From the NCBI GenBank assembly GCA_944325335.1, contig CALUZR010000025.1, positions 1 to 46,538 on the forward strand: 46,538 nucleotides of DNA, written 5' to 3'. This DNA comes from an uncultured Parabacteroides sp. Lineage in GTDB: Bacteria > Bacteroidota > Bacteroidia > Bacteroidales > Tannerellaceae. The notes under the pieces were generated by a model. That model searched no databases, was not told where the DNA came from, and saw nothing but the letters and a program-made list of their open reading frames with translations. Made by a program: the position numbers and the translations under genes. Below are positions 1 through 9,879 of this stretch, piece after piece. Every line of letters starts with the position of its first letter. The stretch's first letter is position 1.

Positions 1-22
1 TAAAACGGATTCATTCATGCGA

Positions 23-30
23 CAAAGGTA
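23..30 (-). promoter_or_regulatory. Bacteroidales -7 element for a gene left of the window
   Basis: On the minus strand this reads TACCTTTG, a match to the Bacteroidales TAnnTTTG -7 element. It points off the left edge. No clear -33 TTTG is seen 19-21 bp upstream, so the call rests on one element. Confidence 0.35.
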
Positions 31-110
31 CAACTTTTACTCGTCTTATCCACATAAATTTTCCGCTGACCCCATTTCTCCCCTACTTCCCCCAAAACGA
101 TAAAAATAAA

Positions 111-170
111 AACTCGGAGACATAGAGAATTTTATCCATAAAATCTCCGTGCCTCCGGGTCTCCGTGTTC
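111..170. repeat. Dispersed palindromic element, family B copy 1
   Basis: Imperfect palindrome built from short CGGAGACA / CTCCGTG blocks around an AT-rich centre. It starts 10 bp past the stop codon of the DUF6261-like gene and may act as its 3' stem-loop. A related element with the same CTCGGAGACA and TGCCTCCG blocks lies at 43139-43213. Confidence 0.55.
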
Positions 171-179
171 AAAATTCCT

Positions 180-1310
180 TTACACCAACTTAATCACTTC
201 CGGATATTCCAACACCAGCGGACTACCACCGTCATACGTTTCGATGCGGATTTTATAATCTCCTTCCGCAAAATCGCGAATCATAATAAATTCGCAGCCC
301 GTGTTTGAACGGCTCAGGATATCTTCTACAGGCACTTCTTCTTCAACGCCTGAGAAATTATCCTTTACAATGATTTTTCCCGGTCCGTCGCCTGCTTCAT
401 TCACGAGTTCAAAATCGCCGACCCATTTCATGATCGTCTCCTTGCCACGTGTAATGCCCGTCGGGTCGTGGACGTCTTCTACTTTAGAATACACTTCTGT
501 GATGGCGGGCTCGACGGGTTCCGGCGTCGGAGTTTCTTCCTCTTCGCCCTCGTCCGGTTTCTTGTTATCCGTCTTTTTAATAACCCCGGCATTAATCAAA
601 GCGGTTTCCAATTCCAGCAATACGTCGTTCATCCCGTCGATGACGGTTTCCAGCCGGGTACGCGTTTCCGCATCCTTCGGTCCCCATTCATTCATAATAT
701 AAAACGTATTGATAGCCTTGGCAATAATCACAAATGCCTCGTCCACTTTCGGACGGATCGAAACCATCGTTTCGCCCTCTTTCCGCATCCGTTTTTCAGC
801 GGAACGGGTTCCCAGCAATTCGTCAAACGCGATGTTCGCCTCTTTCAGGGCGGCTACCGTCTCCGTCAATCCCAGCGTCTCCACGTCCGCCGCGTTTTCT
901 TCCTCTTCCAGTTTCTTGATGAAATCTTTAATCTGGGCGCTCTCCTTGAGGTAACTCAACCGGTAGGCCGATTTATAAGGTTTCAAAACAAATTCCAGAT
1001 TCGTGGCAGCTTGCTGCTTATCCTCAAACGGGCTTTTCTTCGAAAGCTTGATCGTTTGGGAGATGAAACTGAAATACTTATCCTGCTTCTCGTCTGCCGC
1101 CACAATCTCCGGCGTAGCTTTCGAGTCCTTGTTTGTAATGTAACAATCGTCCTCGATTCCATACCGGCGTTTATACTCAGCATGCAGCATGCCAATGCCT
1201 TGCGCCTCCACAAACTCGTCGGTCAGCGTGCCGATCAGTTTTCCATGAGCCCAGAAATGCTCGTCGTTCCGCGCCAAATAAAGCGGAGCTTCTTCTTTTA
1301 CTTTCTTCAT
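180..1310 (-). CDS. DUF6261-like protein with C-terminal beta domain
   Basis: A 376-residue protein of unknown function. Residues about 10-240 are mostly helical and resemble the Bacteroidetes family DUF6261, including an RNDEHF segment near the N-terminus and repeated R-x-x-VD / IN motifs; this is recognised by eye. A Pro/Glu-rich linker (about 250-270) leads to a C-terminal beta-rich domain ending LEYPEVIKLV, much like the end of the HU-like protein at 31360-32070 (LEIPVKLV). There is no signal peptide or membrane segment, so it is probably cytoplasmic. The ATG start is preceded by a 41-bp tandem array that is probably transcribed as its 5' leader from the promoter at 1641-1671. The gene stands alone. 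Confidence 0.75.
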   Translation of the reverse strand: MKKVKEEAPLYLARNDEHFWAHGKLIGTLTDEFVEAQGIGMLHAEYKRRYGIEDDCYITNKDSKATPEIVAADEKQDKYFSFISQTIKLSKKSPFEDKQQAATNLEFVLKPYKSAYRLSYLKESAQIKDFIKKLEEEENAADVETLGLTETVAALKEANIAFDELLGTRSAEKRMRKEGETMVSIRPKVDEAFVIIAKAINTFYIMNEWGPKDAETRTRLETVIDGMNDVLLELETALINAGVIKKTDNKKPDEGEEEETPTPEPVEPAITEVYSKVEDVHDPTGITRGKETIMKWVGDFELVNEAGDGPGKIIVKDNFSGVEEEVPVEDILSRSNTGCEFIMIRDFAEGDYKIRIETYDGGSPLVLEYPEVIKLV

Positions 1311-1350
1311 AATGAATATATTTTATGAGTTCAACTATACTATTTTTGTG

Positions 1351-1616
1351 CTTTAAAATTTTTGGAAAGCGCTGCGCACGTCTGCGCCGCCCTTTAAAAT
1401 TTTTGGAAAGCGCTGCGCACGTCTGCGCCGTCCTTTAAAATTTTTGGAAAGCGCTGCGCACGTCTGCGCCGTCCTTTAAAATTTTTGGAAAGCCTGCTGC
1501 ACGTTTGCGCCGTCCTTTAAAATTTTTGGAAAGCCTGCTGCACGTTTGCGCCGCCCTTTAAAATTTTTGGAAAGCCTGCTGCACGTTTGCGCCGTCCTTT
1601 AAAATTTTTGGAAAAC
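1351..1616. repeat. 41-bp tandem array, six full units plus a partial
   Basis: Units begin with CTTTAAAATTTTTGGAAAG at 1351, 1392, 1433, 1474, 1515, 1556 and 1597 (partial), an exact 41-bp period. The first three units carry GCGCTGCGCACGTCTGCGCC, including the hairpin GCGCA-CGTC-TGCGC. The next three carry a variant with CCTGCTGCACGTTTGCGCC. Copies of each type sit side by side, as expected from local duplication. The array ends 41 bp from the DUF6261-like start codon. Confidence 0.95.
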
Positions 1617-1640
1617 GCTCAACAGGCGGTTGTCCGATTG

Positions 1641-1671
1641 CAAATTTAGGCATTTGCCATAGATAAACAAG
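1641..1671 (-). promoter_or_regulatory. Bacteroidales promoter for the DUF6261-like gene
   Basis: Minus-strand CTTG (1668-1671), 19 bp, then TAAATTTG (1641-1648): good spacing for a -33/-7 pair. Transcription starting near 1633 would place the whole 41-bp array in the 5' untranslated leader of the gene at 180-1310. Confidence 0.55.
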
Positions 1672-1755
1672 CGTTTTGCGTGAGATTTTTTCGCAATTTC
1701 TCGCGAAAAATCCATCTTTAGCACTATTTTTTAGCACGGATTGTAAATAAATCAT

Positions 1756-1763
1756 TACTTTTG
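1756..1763 (+). promoter_or_regulatory. -7 element (TACTTTTG) for the surface lipoprotein
   Basis: TACTTTTG matches TAnnTTTG. The -33 position has only a weak TTAG 21 bp upstream. If used, the leader to the ATG at 2114 would be about 340 nt and would contain the structured region at 1940-2087. Confidence 0.4.
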
Positions 1764-1939
1764 CAGCAATTATTAATCAGAAAAACAAGTAATACGAAAC
1801 AGACAGTACCACTCAGAATGCCGGGATTGTATTCGCCAAGCGAAAACACCCACCGGTTTTTACACTTTAAATAACGGAAAGCGTTCCTGTTCGTATTCAC
1901 TTTTATAGCTGAGCTTTTGGCTCTTGTCTCTACTCAGAA

Positions 1940-2044
1940 TACCGCCAATATTCACTCCAAGATGACAAGCAGTGTAAAGGTTCACGCTCCCACCATAGGG
2001 CGTGAACTGTTCTTGCTTTATTCTTGGAGGGTAACTTGGCGGTA
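1940..2044 (+). ncRNA. Structured leader RNA with nested stems
   Basis: Three nested pairings: TACCGCCAA (1940-1948) with TTGGCGGTA (2036-2044); CTCCAAG (1955-1961) with CTTGGAG (2023-2029); and GTTCACGCTC (1980-1989) with GGGCGTGAAC (1998-2007). The outer 3' strand is also needed for the terminator-like hairpin at 2038-2087, so the two folds exclude each other. I recall similar sequences ahead of other Bacteroidales surface-protein genes, but could not check this. Confidence 0.6.
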
Positions 2045-2087
2045 ACCTTGGGTAGAAAAAGCAACGAACGGTTCCGCCTTTCTTTTT
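2038..2087 (+). terminator. Putative attenuator hairpin ahead of the lipoprotein gene
   Basis: GGCGGTAACC (2038-2047) can pair with GGTTCCGCC (2070-2078), with one bulge, directly followed by TTTCTTTTT (2079-2087). This has the form of an intrinsic terminator upstream of the start codon. Residues 2038-2044 are shared with the outer stem of the 1940-2044 fold. Confidence 0.5.
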
Positions 2088-2113
2088 ACATTAATCTAAA
2101 CAATTACAGTACA

Positions 2114-4747
2114 ATGAAAATTTTAAGATTCGCATTTGTATTTTTTATTTTGGCAGCGAGCGTGGTAGGATGTAAGTATGATGATGAGGAGCTGTGGAAC
2201 CGCGTGAACTCTTTGGAAGAGCGCATCGAATCGCTGGAAAGCCAGCTGACGAGCATGAACAAGGACATCTCGTCGATCAGCACGGTGGTCAATGCGCTGC
2301 AAAACAACCTCTCGGTGACAAGCATCGAGGAAACGGAAAATGGCTATACCCTTACGTTCTCGGACGACCAGAAAATCACGATTAAGAACGGGACGGACGG
2401 GGAAGACGGCAACGACGCGCCCATCATCGGCGTGGACCTCTTTGAGGGCAAATATTACTGGACGCAAACCATCGACGGCACGAAAACATGGCTTACGGAC
2501 GCGAAGGGGAACAAATTCCCGGTGGCAGGCGAAAGCGGCGTCACCCCGCGGCTCAAAGTCAGCGCGACGGGCCATTGGATGGTAAGTTACGACAACGGCA
2601 TCAGCTATACTGAAGTGCTGGACGAGAAAGGGAAACCGGTACAGGCCGTGGGCAAAGACGGTGAGGACGGCGAAGATGGCAAAGACGGGCACAACGGTTC
2701 GAGCGGAAGCGACGGCAAAGACGGCGACTCGTTCTTTAAAGACGTGAAGGTGGATGGCGACGAGCTGGTGCTGGTGCTTAAGGATGGGATGGAGATTAAA
2801 ATTCCATTTACAGGTGAAGTTGAAACGGATGAAGGGACAACAATCGTAAGCGGAAGCATCGACTTGGAAGATGTCGAAGGGTTAAAAATTGAATCTCTGA
2901 CGGGAGAACAAACGTTGGATAACGACAACTTCTCTATCAGCGTATCAGATTTGGAAGAATCACCTCAGTTGTTATTCGTCACTAATCAAGATGATGCAGT
3001 AATCATGATGGCTCGTTCTTTCTTTTCGAATGACAATAACAAAATTGGCGTAGAGAGCACAGCTTTTGCGTTAGTGGCGTCCCATCCTGTTTTCGCTCCT
3101 GTACCAAGAGAAGATTTTAATGAAGTAAAAGAGATGATCCTTGCATCTCCGCGCTTCCAAACTTTGTGTGATGAAGTTCAAAAATCCGTAGACGCACAAC
3201 GTGATATTTTTGATACTACCAATACTGAACTATTGGTGGCGTTGAATAATGTTTTTGAGGATCTATGCGCGAATGAGCCTAATATAGAAGAAATTCTTCG
3301 GGCTTCAGTTGCTACACGTGCCGCAGAATTGGATATTGATACATATCCTTTTTATGTGGAACCTGGTACAAATAGTATCATCATAAGGAATACTAATTTG
3401 ACACCTCCTTATGAATATACTGTTAAAAGACGAGATGAAAATAACGTATGGAACATCATCTATGACCAGGGCATGTTACCAACGAGGGAATCTTATGGCT
3501 GGAAAGATATGTTCAAACCTGCCTCGCAAATACATTTAGGAGATCCCATTGAAGTTGCTTTTTCCATAGATGGGGAATATCTGTTCTGCTTTGATAAAAC
3601 AACAGAAAAAGCTGTCAATGAATTTCAAAAAGTCTTGATGCAAGATGCGCTTTCCATTATCGGAGGCAGAGATATTGGCAGTGAGTTAATAAGCGTGACC
3701 GGAGATATCACAAGTATGTTTCTTTCCGGAGCAGATCCTTTTGATTACATTAAGTACATAGCAGATAAAATCAAGGAATACCGCGATGAATTAGTGAACG
3801 GTCCAAAAGATCCAGGAAAGATGGCTCAGTTCTTGAACAGATTTAATCTGTTATATAATGGTATTACAGGAACAGCTAATGAAACTTTACGAATTTTGTG
3901 GGGATTTCAAGCTCCTCTGACTGTCGAATTTTGTGTAAGCTGTTTTGAAGGAGAAATATCTTCTTGCTCTCAAAGTGGATTGCAAATCACAAGTGGAAAT
4001 GAGCAGGAAGGATATGCCAACCAGCGATTATTATTGCCATTGGAAGTACACGTAACATCTCTTAATCCTGATGATTGGACTGAAGCACAACCAGGATACC
4101 ATAAAGTAAAATTTGAGGTTTTAACAGGTGGTGGTAGCGTTTCAGAAACAATTGTCGGGACGAACGACGAAGGTTATGCACAAACTTATTGGACTCTTGG
4201 CGAAGGAGAACCTGGGGATGAGCAAAAAGTAAAAGTAACCGTACTTGATATTACAACAGGTGCGGAAATTTCGGATCCGAAATATTTTACAGCTACGATA
4301 AAAGAACCGTCAGATATTACGATTCGCCTTGATTGGCATAAATTGAGTGGTAATACTGATATTGATTTACACGTAGTTGATCCATTTGGCGAAGAAATAT
4401 ATTTTGCACATATGCAATCTGCATCTGGTGGTTGGTTAGATAGAGATGATGTGATTGGCCCGGGTCCTGAACATGTTTATTGGGAAGATGCTCCGGCAGG
4501 CACCTACACTGTAAAAGTGCATTATTTTGGCAGTGAAAGCCAAGCCGTAACAAGCTATCAAGTTACAATTAATGCAAATGGCCAGACATACGGGCCATTT
4601 ACTGGATCTTTAGGCTATCATCAAGAAGTTGTAATCGGAACGTTTACAATACCTGAATCTACAACGAGATCGGCAGGTTCGACATTCATAGAGAAAAACG
4701 AAATCTATGAAAATAAACAGTATGAGAAAAAGTCCTATCAGAAATAA
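2114..4747 (+). CDS. Surface lipoprotein: DUF4988-like stalk and DUF2135-like domain
   Basis: An 877-residue lipoprotein. ATG at 2114 is chosen because it opens a classic lipoprotein signal with lipobox SVVGC (Cys20) followed by KYDDEE, an acidic tail typical of surface-exposed Bacteroidetes lipoproteins. An upstream in-frame TTG at 2024 falls inside the leader structure and would bury the signal. Residues 24-65 are coiled coil. Residues 65-230 resemble DUF4988, including a GKDGEDGEDGKDG collagen-like stretch (about 180-206). The middle is unrecognised. About 643-730 looks like an invasin-type Ig domain. About 733-850, with DIDLHVVDPFGE and YWEDAPAGTYTVKVHYF, resembles DUF2135/YfaP. Composition shifts from GC-rich to AT-rich near nt 2807. 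A role in adhesion is inferred. Confidence 0.85.
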   Translation: MKILRFAFVFFILAASVVGCKYDDEELWNRVNSLEERIESLESQLTSMNKDISSISTVVNALQNNLSVTSIEETENGYTLTFSDDQKITIKNGTDGEDGNDAPIIGVDLFEGKYYWTQTIDGTKTWLTDAKGNKFPVAGESGVTPRLKVSATGHWMVSYDNGISYTEVLDEKGKPVQAVGKDGEDGEDGKDGHNGSSGSDGKDGDSFFKDVKVDGDELVLVLKDGMEIKIPFTGEVETDEGTTIVSGSIDLEDVEGLKIESLTGEQTLDNDNFSISVSDLEESPQLLFVTNQDDAVIMMARSFFSNDNNKIGVESTAFALVASHPVFAPVPREDFNEVKEMILASPRFQTLCDEVQKSVDAQRDIFDTTNTELLVALNNVFEDLCANEPNIEEILRASVATRAAELDIDTYPFYVEPGTNSIIIRNTNLTPPYEYTVKRRDENNVWNIIYDQGMLPTRESYGWKDMFKPASQIHLGDPIEVAFSIDGEYLFCFDKTTEKAVNEFQKVLMQDALSIIGGRDIGSELISVTGDITSMFLSGADPFDYIKYIADKIKEYRDELVNGPKDPGKMAQFLNRFNLLYNGITGTANETLRILWGFQAPLTVEFCVSCFEGEISSCSQSGLQITSGNEQEGYANQRLLLPLEVHVTSLNPDDWTEAQPGYHKVKFEVLTGGGSVSETIVGTNDEGYAQTYWTLGEGEPGDEQKVKVTVLDITTGAEISDPKYFTATIKEPSDITIRLDWHKLSGNTDIDLHVVDPFGEEIYFAHMQSASGGWLDRDDVIGPGPEHVYWEDAPAGTYTVKVHYFGSESQAVTSYQVTINANGQTYGPFTGSLGYHQEVVIGTFTIPESTTRSAGSTFIEKNEIYENKQYEKKSYQK

Positions 4748-4772
4748 ATGTAATTTCTAAGTCTATTGAAAG

Positions 4773-4804
4773 AGAGGAGACGCGCCCTGCGTTTCCTCTT
4801 TTTT
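4773..4804 (+). terminator. Intrinsic terminator of the lipoprotein gene
   Basis: An 11-bp stem with one G-T pair, AGAGGAGACGC (4773-4783) with GCGTTTCCTCT (4789-4799), followed by a T run through 4804, starting 25 bp past the stop codon. Confidence 0.85.
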
Positions 4805-4833
4805 GGTTCACCCAGCATAGAGAAAGGGGCTGC

Positions 4834-4858
4834 CCTCCATTCGGAGAGTCAGCCCCTT
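4834..4858 (-). terminator. Terminator hairpin of groES-groEL
   Basis: AAGGGGCTG and CAGCCCCTT arms with an inner CTCC/GGAG stem. On the minus strand it follows the groEL stop by about 27 bp and leads into TTTCTC, only a short T run. Confidence 0.7.
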
Positions 4859-4884
4859 GGCCTATTACCGCAAGATATTTCTTA

Positions 4885-6537
<1,653 letters not shown>

Positions 6538-6571
6538 TTAAGTAGTGATTTTGTTTCTTGTAATGCTATGA

Positions 6572-6841
6572 TTAAATGATTGCCAAAATATCCGACTGGC
6601 GCATGATCAAGTACTTTTCTCCCTCTAATTCGATTTCGGTACCTGCGTACTTACCATAGAGCACGTTGTCGCCTACTTTGACTACCATCTCTTCGTCTTT
6701 TGTTCCGTTTCCTACTGCTTTTACTTCACCTTTCAGAGGTTTCTCTTTGGCTGAATCCGGAATAATGATTCCGCCTACAGTTTTTTCTTCTGCTGCAGCA
6801 GGCTTAATTAAAACACGATCTGCTAACGGTTTAATATTCAT
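6572..6841 (-). CDS. groS: Co-chaperonin GroES
   Basis: The heptameric lid of the GroEL chamber. At 89 residues it is short, like other Bacteroidetes GroES proteins. It begins [14 protein letters not shown], has the mobile-loop segment [14 protein letters not shown] (about 18-31) that docks on GroEL, and contains [15 protein letters not shown]. It is the first gene of the operon. The upstream region carries a sigma-54-like site (6915-6930) instead of an obvious TTTG/TAnnTTTG promoter. Confidence 0.98.
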   Translation of the reverse strand: MNIKPLADRVLIKPAAAEEKTVGGIIIPDSAKEKPLKGEVKAVGNGTKDEEMVVKVGDNVLYGKYAGTEIELEGEKYLIMRQSDILAII

Positions 6842-6914
6842 GACTTCTTATAATTTAAAGTTTATACTATTTATTTCGTTCCTTGTGAGCCTTATCGGTT
6901 CACGCCTATTCCCT

Positions 6915-6930
6915 TGCGAATACTGTGCCA
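6915..6930 (-). promoter_or_regulatory. Sigma-54-like -24/-12 promoter of groES-groEL
   Basis: The minus strand reads TGGCACAGTATTCGCA. Against the RpoN consensus TGGCACG-N4-TTGCA the GG and GC dinucleotides keep the required spacing, and only two positions differ. A start about 12 nt downstream would give a leader of about 60 nt to the groES ATG. The enhancer-binding site and rpoN itself are not in view. Confidence 0.5.
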
Positions 6931-6994
6931 AAATAGAAACAACGGACTGGGACTGCCATTTTTTCGGATTTGTCAGGCGAAAAAGGGACGACAC

Positions 6995-7022
6995 AAAAAG
7001 CGGCTGCCAATCTGACAGCCGC
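6995..7022 (-). terminator. Terminator of the nitroreductase gene
   Basis: GCGGCTG (7000-7006) and CAGCCGC (7016-7022) form a 7-bp GC stem. On the minus strand it is followed by TTTTTG. It lies just past the nitroreductase stop and separates that unit from groES. Confidence 0.8.
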
Positions 7023-7031
7023 CGTGTACAT

Positions 7032-7556
7032 TTAGCGTAAGATCCGGATGTAATCGGACTTGCGGGGTTTGGGAGCTGCCGGCTCTGCAGCCGGATAGCC
7101 TACCGAAATGGCACCAATACCGATTAAACCGTCGGGCAGACCCCATTCCTTCATGAGACGCTTACCTTCGTCGGTGGCGAACATCTCCCGCTCGCGGTTG
7201 ATCCAGCAACTACCCAGTCCCAAAGCGTGGGCGGCGAGCATCATGTTCTCCAGTACACACGAACCATCCTGCACAGCAAAGGGACAATCCGCCGAGGAAA
7301 ATACCAATATATACGTCGGGGCATCGTAATAAGGATTGCCCGCCACCCCGCGGACGGCGGCATTCATCCGTTCCAACTGGGATTTCAGCTCCCCGTTTTG
7401 CACGGCTACGATGAAGGGCGACTGCAGCCCCATACCTGTCGGCGCATAGGTCCCGGCTTCGAGGATGGCATTCAGCGTTTCGTCCGGAATCTGCTCCGGA
7501 CGATATTTGCGGCAGCTGCGCCGCGTTTTGATTACTTGCAAAAAATCTTTTTCCAT
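7032..7556 (-). CDS. Nitroreductase family protein
   Basis: An FMN-dependent oxidoreductase of the nitroreductase superfamily (174 residues, normal for the short class). It carries the N-terminal RRSCRKY motif (about 12-18) that usually contacts the FMN phosphate, APTGMGLQSPFIVAV, and GLGSCWINRERE. The C-terminal SVGYPA is typical. The in vivo substrate cannot be read from sequence. It lies 30 bp after the transporter gene and is probably the last gene of the DUF4286-ruvC-transporter-nitroreductase unit. Confidence 0.9.
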   Translation of the reverse strand: MEKDFLQVIKTRRSCRKYRPEQIPDETLNAILEAGTYAPTGMGLQSPFIVAVQNGELKSQLERMNAAVRGVAGNPYYDAPTYILVFSSADCPFAVQDGSCVLENMMLAAHALGLGSCWINREREMFATDEGKRLMKEWGLPDGLIGIGAISVGYPAAEPAAPKPRKSDYIRILR

Positions 7557-7586
7557 ACCGTTTCTATTTTTATTGGTTGATTCTTA

Positions 7587-8777
7587 TTAGCCTTTCATAC
7601 TTTTCAGCAAAGGTACTAATTTTCGTGCACAATAGAGGCAGGCGACGAGCGCAATCGCACCACCGACATATCCCACTTCGGCAATCGACAAACGAGTACA
7701 AATTACACCACCAATCAGGGCGCCGCTTCCAATCCCCACGTTGTAGATGCCGGAATAGACAGACATCGCGATGGCCGTAGCCTGCGGAGCTACTTGGATG
7801 ATTTCCGATTGGAACACCAAGTTGAAAATCGTAATCGCCAGTCCCCAGCAGAGGCAGAGCGCAATCGCACCCTGTTCGCTATAAGCCGCCGAACGCAAAA
7901 GGAGCAAGAACACAGCCAGCCCGAAGACGGCAAAACGGATGAATGCGAACGGATGCCGGTCATAATAACGCGAGAAAAGCACACTCCCTAAGATCCCAAT
8001 CAACCCGAAGGCCGTCAGCACCCACGTGACTTGTGCATCTGCCAACCCAGCCACCTGGCTCAAGAAAGGTTCGATATAACTGTAACTCGTAAAGTGCGCC
8101 GTAATGGCTACCACCGTCAGGATATACACCGCAAGGAGCGCCGGAGTCTTGAGCAGCGCAGGCAACTTCTGGAGTGAAACGCTGTTACGACTCGGCACCT
8201 TGGGGAACATCATCCATAGCAACAGCATCACCACGCAAGCCGCTAACGCTACATAGAAAAACGTCATCCGCCAGCCTACATGCAACCCAATTGTACGCCC
8301 CAGTGGCAACCCGACAATCATCGCGATGGAGGTCCCCGTAGCAATCATGCTGATGGCAATCGAGCGGAACCCTTCGGGGGCTACCCGCACCGCAAGCGGC
8401 GTCACGATCGACCAGAAAACGGCATGCGAACAGGCCACGCCTATACGCGAAGCCATCAACATCGAATACCCTGAAGAAAAAGCGGATACGAAGTGGCTAA
8501 TGATAAACAACGACAATACGCCGAGCAAGAGACGTCGGTTCTCGATGCGCGAAACCAGCAGCATTAGCGGAAGCGAAGCAATCGCCACCACCCACGCATA
8601 GACGGTAATAAGAAGTCCGGCATGCGCCTCGGTCGTATGGAAATCGGTGGCAATGTCGGTCAGCAACCCGATAGGGATGTATTCCGACGTGTTAAAAACG
8701 AAAGCGGCAAAGGTCAGTCCGACCACGGGGAGCCATTCCGCCAAGAGGCTCTTTTCCCGATTTTGAATCATTTCCAT
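7587..8777 (-). CDS. MFS transporter, SotB/AraJ-like
   Basis: An inner-membrane major facilitator with about 12 predicted helices (396 residues). The segment FNTSEYIPIGLLTDIA in helix 1 matches the signature region of SotB-type sugar efflux transporters, and DUF-free MFS architecture continues through WRMTFFYVALAACVV and YNVGIGSGALIGG. Export of sugars or drugs is inferred; the substrate is unknown. It is separated from ruvC by 18 bp and from the nitroreductase by 30 bp, so co-transcription is likely. Confidence 0.85.
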   Translation of the reverse strand: MEMIQNREKSLLAEWLPVVGLTFAAFVFNTSEYIPIGLLTDIATDFHTTEAHAGLLITVYAWVVAIASLPLMLLVSRIENRRLLLGVLSLFIISHFVSAFSSGYSMLMASRIGVACSHAVFWSIVTPLAVRVAPEGFRSIAISMIATGTSIAMIVGLPLGRTIGLHVGWRMTFFYVALAACVVMLLLWMMFPKVPSRNSVSLQKLPALLKTPALLAVYILTVVAITAHFTSYSYIEPFLSQVAGLADAQVTWVLTAFGLIGILGSVLFSRYYDRHPFAFIRFAVFGLAVFLLLLRSAAYSEQGAIALCLCWGLAITIFNLVFQSEIIQVAPQATAIAMSVYSGIYNVGIGSGALIGGVICTRLSIAEVGYVGGAIALVACLYCARKLVPLLKSMKG

Positions 8778-8795
8778 TGTCTTCTACAATACAAA

Positions 8796-9356
8796 TCATT
8801 TCCGGACTTTATCCGGATTTTTGGCTATGAAATCTTTCCAATCGTTGTACCTCTTCTCAGACGTAGGACGGCTCGACTGGAAAAAATGGCAGACCGCCGC
8901 CGCTAATCCGTCGGTCGCATCCAATTGCGGGAGCATCGACTCTTGCGGGATGTGAAGATACTTCTGCAAGACGCCAGCAACTTGTTCCTTCGACGCATTG
9001 CCGTTTCCCGTGATGGACATTTTGATTTTCAACGGCGCATACTCGAAAATCGGGATATCGCGTTCCAACGCAGCTGCCATCGCTACGCCCTGTGCCCGTC
9101 CCAACTTCAACATACTCTGCACGTTCTTTCCGTAGAAAGGAGCCTCAATAGCAAGCTCGTCGGGATGATACGTATCAATCAGCCCCAAGACGCGCTCGAA
9201 GATTTTCTTCAGCCGGAGGTAATAGTCTACGTATTTTCCCAACTGGATGACGCCCATCGTCTCGAGCTTTGGTTTGTTGTCCAACACAAGTAGGATACCA
9301 TATCCCATAATGATGGAACCCGGGTCGATACCTAAGATCACGCGTTCCTTTGCCAT
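8796..9356 (-). CDS. ruvC: Crossover junction endodeoxyribonuclease RuvC
   Basis: Holliday-junction resolvase acting with RuvAB in recombination. The start is set at the ATG at 9356, giving 186 residues and placing ILGIDPGS at residues 8-15 as in the family. The longer open frame back to 9587 has no family similarity. Acidic catalytic residues are visible: Asp11 in GIDPG, Glu in [11 protein letters not shown], and the Asp pair in [15 protein letters not shown] strong AAGGAGG lies just upstream of the chosen start, unusual for Bacteroidetes. Confidence 0.97.
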   Translation of the reverse strand: MAKERVILGIDPGSIIMGYGILLVLDNKPKLETMGVIQLGKYVDYYLRLKKIFERVLGLIDTYHPDELAIEAPFYGKNVQSMLKLGRAQGVAMAAALERDIPIFEYAPLKIKMSITGNGNASKEQVAGVLQKYLHIPQESMLPQLDATDGLAAAVCHFFQSSRPTSEKRYNDWKDFIAKNPDKVRK

Positions 9357-9459
9357 ACGCCCTCCTTCGAAATGAACCGATAGCCTCCGAAGCCTTGCAG
9401 AGCATTCCGCTTTCTTCCCCACGACATGGGCACATTTACAGAAATGTAAGCTTCGTGTC

Positions 9460-9777
9460 TCATTTTTCCAAATCGATTTCTTCCAACACGGTGGTAAAGC
9501 CGGCCACTTTCGAGCCATAACGTTCCACCAATCGGCGAGAAAGAGCCCGTCCCTCCTGCTCCATCCAAAAGCGCAACGTATCCGCATTTTTCACCCGGAA
9601 TTGAACCGCATAACTACGCCCCTGCTCTTCTTCTACATGAGGCAAAACCCGATGCAGAAGCGGGGAATGCACAAAGCCGCGCTGCGTCGCCTGCGGGACA
9701 TATTCCTCCTTCAGAAAGCGGAGGAAATCGGCCTGCACCTCATCTTCCACGTGAAAAGTGATATTGTAAACCAACAT
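9460..9777 (-). CDS. DUF4286 family protein
   Basis: A small 105-residue protein resembling DUF4286, which is common next to ruvC in Bacteroidales; the function is unknown. The start [11 protein letters not shown] at 9777 is chosen over the longer frame because it matches the conserved N-terminus of the family. It looks like a compact alpha/beta fold of the ferredoxin-like type (beta strand, helix [13 protein letters not shown], strands). It lies 103 bp upstream of ruvC on the same strand. Confidence 0.85.
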   Translation of the reverse strand: MLVYNITFHVEDEVQADFLRFLKEEYVPQATQRGFVHSPLLHRVLPHVEEEQGRSYAVQFRVKNADTLRFWMEQEGRALSRRLVERYGSKVAGFTTVLEEIDLEK

Positions 9778-9810
9778 AGCCAAAACTTTTACCTGATAAC
9801 CTAAATACGA

Positions 9811-9860
9811 CAACTTCCGCAGGGAATAAACACCTTTACGGGTAATTCCTACGGAAGTTG
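9811..9860. repeat. Inverted repeat between glgP and DUF4286
   Basis: CAACTTCCG (9811-9819) pairs with CGGAAGTTG (9852-9860), with an inner AGGGAAT/ATTCCT pairing and a loop containing CCTTTACGGG. It lies 20 bp past the glgP stop. No T run follows on either strand, so a simple intrinsic terminator is not supported. Confidence 0.6.
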
Positions 9861-9879
9861 CACTATCTTTTATATTAAA

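Noticed and set aside
468..1328. Open frame of 286 codons on the plus strand
   Set aside because: Antisense to the DUF6261-like gene, with low-complexity content and no start signals.
1351..1616. Possible CRISPR array
   Set aside because: Units follow one another without distinct spacers, and no cas genes are present. The same holds for the arrays near 17540 and 46063.
2024..2113. Earlier TTG start for the surface lipoprotein
   Set aside because: It lies inside the structured leader and would put 30 residues in front of the lipoprotein signal.
1756..2113. Invertible (phase-variable) promoter for the lipoprotein
   Set aside because: No pair of inverted repeats flanks the promoter, and no recombinase gene is near.
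8796..9587. Longer N-terminal extension of RuvC
   Set aside because: The extra 77 residues have no similarity to RuvC, while the ATG at 9356 places the catalytic Asp at the usual position and has a strong ribosome-binding site.
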